A DNA stretch of 64,000 nt from Mesorhizobium sp. M4B.F.Ca.ET.203.01.1.1 (GTDB lineage: Bacteria; Pseudomonadota; Alphaproteobacteria; Rhizobiales; Rhizobiaceae), in contig NZ_SRUO01000002.1 in the NCBI RefSeq assembly GCF_004791025.1, positions 372,001-436,000 of the forward strand. Reading direction: 5' to 3'. This document shows, in pieces, positions 61,739 through 64,000 of the stretch (position 1 is the first letter of the stretch; the number at the start of each line of letters is the position of its first letter). A program made the translations under genes and the position numbers. The notes below the pieces were generated by a model. That model saw nothing but the letters and a program-made list of their open reading frames with translations, was not told where the DNA came from and made no database searches.

Positions 61739-62233
61739 ATGCTGCAAAAAAAGATCTGCATGTTGGGCGGGTTCGCTGTCGGCAAAACGAGCCTGGTGCG
61801 CAGGTTCGTGCAAAGCATCTTCTCGGAAAACTACCTGACCACGGTGGGCGTGAAGATCGACAAGAAAAGCGTCGCGTTTCCGGACAAGACCGTGGATCTG
61901 ATTTTGTGGGATTTGGCCGGCGAAGACGATATCGGCTCATTCCGCGTCAGCTATGTGCGAGGTGCGACCGGGCTCGTACTTGTCGTCGACGGAACCCGGC
62001 CCGCTACTCTTGCCGTGGCGCTTACGCTGCGCGAGCGCGTCGAGGCCGAATTCGGTGCCATGCCGTTTGTATTGCTGTTCAACAAATCCGATCTGACCGA
62101 TCGCTGGGCAATACCGGATGGTGAGATTGACGAACTGAAGCAACGCGGATGGCAAATCTATCTGACAAGCGCGCTTTCGGGCGAACATGTCGACGATGCG
62201 TTTCGTCAGCTTGCCTCGATGGTCGCCAAGTAG
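61739..62233 (+). CDS. Ras/Rab-like small GTPase
   Basis: A 164-residue GTPase of the Ras superfamily. The P-loop is GGFAVGKTS (10-18), the switch I threonine is T35 in TTVGV, G3 is DLAGE (58-62, with Glu-Asp where eukaryotic Ras has Gln-Glu), G4 is NKSD (115-118) and G5 TSA (143-145). No lipid-anchor cysteine is present at the C-terminus. ATG 61739 follows the OmpA-domain stop by 13 bp, and the cyclase begins 3 bp after its stop. It likely relays a signal between the membrane protein and the cyclase; this is inferred. Confidence 0.92.
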   Translation: MLQKKICMLGGFAVGKTSLVRRFVQSIFSENYLTTVGVKIDKKSVAFPDKTVDLILWDLAGEDDIGSFRVSYVRGATGLVLVVDGTRPATLAVALTLRERVEAEFGAMPFVLLFNKSDLTDRWAIPDGEIDELKQRGWQIYLTSALSGEHVDDAFRQLASMVAK

Positions 62234-62236
62234 ACC

Positions 62237-63307
62237 ATGGCTAGGTTGCCGAAAGAAGTCAGAAGCTGGATATACGATTTCTTCTCTAAGGAGCGTTCTG
62301 CGGCATATCTAAAAATCGACGCCCGGCAATGCATAGAAGCGAAGGGCGGCAACCTTGGATATTACGGGCTTTTGTCGCTTCGCACTGGCGAGCCCGTTGC
62401 CGATCAACTCGAAATCATGGAAGGGCTGCTGCCTTGCCCAGAGCTTCCATTCCATTTGCCCATGATGGAACTGCCCGGCGGGCGTGTCGCGGACCTTCAT
62501 TTCTTTGACGACAGCGGCTCGGTGTGGCTGCTCTTTCTCGACGCCACGCCCGAACGCGACCATCAGCAGCGGCTTCAGCAGAAGGCTTATGAAATGACGC
62601 TCCTGCAGGAGAGGGAGCGTGAACTCAATGCGAAGCTGCAATCGACGAACGAGGCGTTAAGGGAGAGCCAGGAGGGTTTGTCGCGCGAATACCGCCGTGC
62701 CGAATCCCTGCTCCTCAACATTCTTCCGGCGTCGATCGCGGAGCGGCTGAAAGCGGACGAGCAAATTGCAGACAACCACGCGGAGGTCAGTGTGCTTTTT
62801 GCCGACATCGTCGGCTTTACCGAAAGAGCGCGGAGCGTCGGAGCCGCGACGACGATCGCTATCCTGAATTACTTCTTCAGGGCGGCCGATCTGCTCTCGG
62901 AACAATACGGCTGCGAAAAGATCAAAACCATCGGCGATTGTGTCATGGCGGTCGCTGGCCTGCCGGTCGCGCGATCCGATCATGCGCAAGCCATTGCGAA
63001 TTATGCGCTTGAGCTGCGGGAGGCGGCCAGGCGAGAGCGCTTCGCAGGCGAAGCGCTACGTCTCAGAATTGGAATTCACTCCGGACCGATCGTGGCGGGC
63101 GTCATAGGCAAAAGGCGGTTTGTCTATGACCTGTGGGGCGACACCGTTAATCTCGCCGCGCGCATTCAAAAGGCCGCGGAGCCCGATGAAATCCGTATTT
63201 CTGATGCAACCCACCAATTGCTCGGACCGGATTTTGCTTGCGAGCCGCTCGGGGAAACGGAATTGCGTGGCACAGGTCTGGTGCGAATGTGGCGGCTCCC
63301 GGCCTGA
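62237..63307 (+). CDS. Class III adenylate cyclase with PAS-like sensor part
   Basis: A 356-residue cyclase. Residues about 20-105 resemble a PAS domain (YLKIDARQCIEAKGGNLGYY to VWLLFLDAT), 108-155 form a coiled coil, and 180-356 are the catalytic domain. Metal-binding Asp residues are D190 (LFADIVGFT) and D234 (TIGD); substrate residues K230 and D298 (VYDLWGD) indicate ATP rather than GTP; N305 and R309 are the transition-state pair. All catalytic residues are present, so a homodimer should be active. There is no membrane segment. It is 3 bp after the GTPase gene. Confidence 0.93.
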   Translation: MARLPKEVRSWIYDFFSKERSAAYLKIDARQCIEAKGGNLGYYGLLSLRTGEPVADQLEIMEGLLPCPELPFHLPMMELPGGRVADLHFFDDSGSVWLLFLDATPERDHQQRLQQKAYEMTLLQERERELNAKLQSTNEALRESQEGLSREYRRAESLLLNILPASIAERLKADEQIADNHAEVSVLFADIVGFTERARSVGAATTIAILNYFFRAADLLSEQYGCEKIKTIGDCVMAVAGLPVARSDHAQAIANYALELREAARRERFAGEALRLRIGIHSGPIVAGVIGKRRFVYDLWGDTVNLAARIQKAAEPDEIRISDATHQLLGPDFACEPLGETELRGTGLVRMWRLPA

Positions 63308-63416
63308 TTTGCCGCTTGGGACCACGACCACGGCGGATGCGGGCCTGGCGACGATGCCTGACAGCCGCCGCATGCAACCTTTGCGGGCCGGCGGAAAGGG
63401 AAACGATCCCAGGCTC

Positions 63417-64000
63417 TTAAGTTTCCACCAAATGGCTTGCCGAGGTGGGCTGCAACAGGCCGGGGAACGGCCCGATCCTGGCCGGGCGATGCCCGGACTG
63501 GAAGAGGTTGCTGTGGAGGTTGGCAATCCACTGTTTGCCTTCCGTCGTCAGCTCCAGATAGCGGATCGCGTCGGCGATGTAAGGCTCGACTTGCAGTGTG
63601 AAGAAATCGGTAAAGAGGGCGCCGAGATCGGCGGCGGTCCTGCAGCCGAGCTTTTCCACCATCCCGATCTCAGAGAACTCCGCAAACAGCGCCGGCAGCT
63701 TGCGGTGGTAAAAGGGATCAGCGAGCTGGCCGATCAGGTCCGCGGCCCTGACCAGCGCAGGCTCGGTGTTGGTGACCTGGTAGGCCGGATCGGTCGGCAC
63801 CGGAAAGCGTGTCATCTCTATCGCCTCGACGATGCGCTCCTCGTTGATGAACTTCGAGGAAGCAAAACGTTGCCGCGCGTAGATCTTGGCGCGGTCGATA
63901 TGATAGGGCGCAAGCACCGCGTCGGAGGCGCCGCGCGGTGGCGTATAGCGGTCGCCGGCCTCGTTAATGACGAAGCTGTCCTCGGTGTCGCCCTCGCACA
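63417..64000 (-). CDS. C-terminal part of an uncharacterised, possibly HD-type protein
   Basis: The frame is open to the right edge, so the start is missing. About 194 residues are seen, with blocks RFASSKFINEERIVEAIEM, EPALVRAADLIGQLADPFYH and AIRYLELTTEGKQWIANLHS. The AADLIGQLAD segment resembles the final Asp-bearing helix of HD phosphohydrolases, and I recall similar proteins annotated as such, but the HD pair itself would lie outside the window. The gene converges on the cyclase, 109 bp away. Whether it acts on cyclic nucleotides is unknown. Confidence 0.55.
   Translation of the reverse strand, partial: CEGDTEDSFVINEAGDRYTPPRGASDAVLAPYHIDRAKIYARQRFASSKFINEERIVEAIEMTRFPVPTDPAYQVTNTEPALVRAADLIGQLADPFYHRKLPALFAEFSEIGMVEKLGCRTAADLGALFTDFFTLQVEPYIADAIRYLELTTEGKQWIANLHSNLFQSGHRPARIGPFPGLLQPTSASHLVET

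Noticed and set aside
1..64000. tRNA or rRNA genes
   Set aside because: No stretch showing a tRNA T-loop with matching acceptor stem, or rRNA sequence, was noticed on either strand; a tRNAscan run would settle it.

Overview
The window is about 63% G+C by eye and densely packed with operons. It carries many ABC transporters, LacI/IclR/LysR/MarR/AraC regulators and rhizobial-type intergenic palindromes, which point to a chromosomal segment of an alphaproteobacterium of the Hyphomicrobiales, most likely Mesorhizobium or a close relative. The taxon is inferred from protein style and repeats; no marker gene was compared. I see no rRNA, tRNA, prophage, insertion sequence or CRISPR array.

Layout. 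(1) 1-9869: a sugar uptake and catabolism cluster. A minus-strand operon encodes a class I aldolase, a PfkB kinase, an ABC importer (ATPase, binding protein, two permeases) and a TIM-barrel isomerase. A divergent Gfo/Idh dehydrogenase and an esterase, and a LacI-type regulator, flank it. (2) 10066-12448: rhizobial palindromes, an Lrp-type regulator divergent from an MFS exporter, and a GNAT acetyltransferase. (3) 12479-24154: a peptidoglycan-recycling cluster. murQ, a dipeptide-type ABC importer, a beta-lactamase-fold hydrolase and anmK form one operon; murA and a BadF-type sugar kinase form another; an RpiR regulator is divergent. Two near-identical palindromes in the two control regions suggest one regulon. 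(4) 24328-29272: an SDR, a MetQ-N-I methionine-type importer, a 2-oxoglutarate/Fe(II)-type oxygenase, and a probable anti-Shine-Dalgarno small RNA of the AbcR type. (5) 29291-37618: a near-complete 4-hydroxyphenylacetate/homoprotocatechuate pathway (hpaH, G, D, E, F, R, C, B, A). (6) 37687-46183: a divergent catabolic cluster around an IclR regulator. One arm has a Tm-1-like protein, a HAD hydrolase and an aminotransferase; the other an APC permease, a P450 and an aldehyde dehydrogenase. (7) 46191-53423: a TetR/SDR pair, a quinone-oxidoreductase-like gene, LysR, a frameshifted EamA exporter, a haloacid-dehalogenase-like gene, an M20 amidohydrolase and a small secreted protein. (8) 53697-57610: a three-subunit molybdenum hydroxylase with a MoaD-like protein. 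(9) 58005-64000: a four-gene cluster with a coiled-coil protein, a one-TM OmpA-domain protein with four 132-residue repeats, a Ras/Rab-like small GTPase and a class III adenylate cyclase, facing the C-terminal part of an uncharacterised protein.

The two most interesting regions are the envelope-protein/GTPase/cyclase cluster at the right end, which looks like an undescribed signalling module, and the peptidoglycan-recycling cluster with its own ABC importer and a shared operator.
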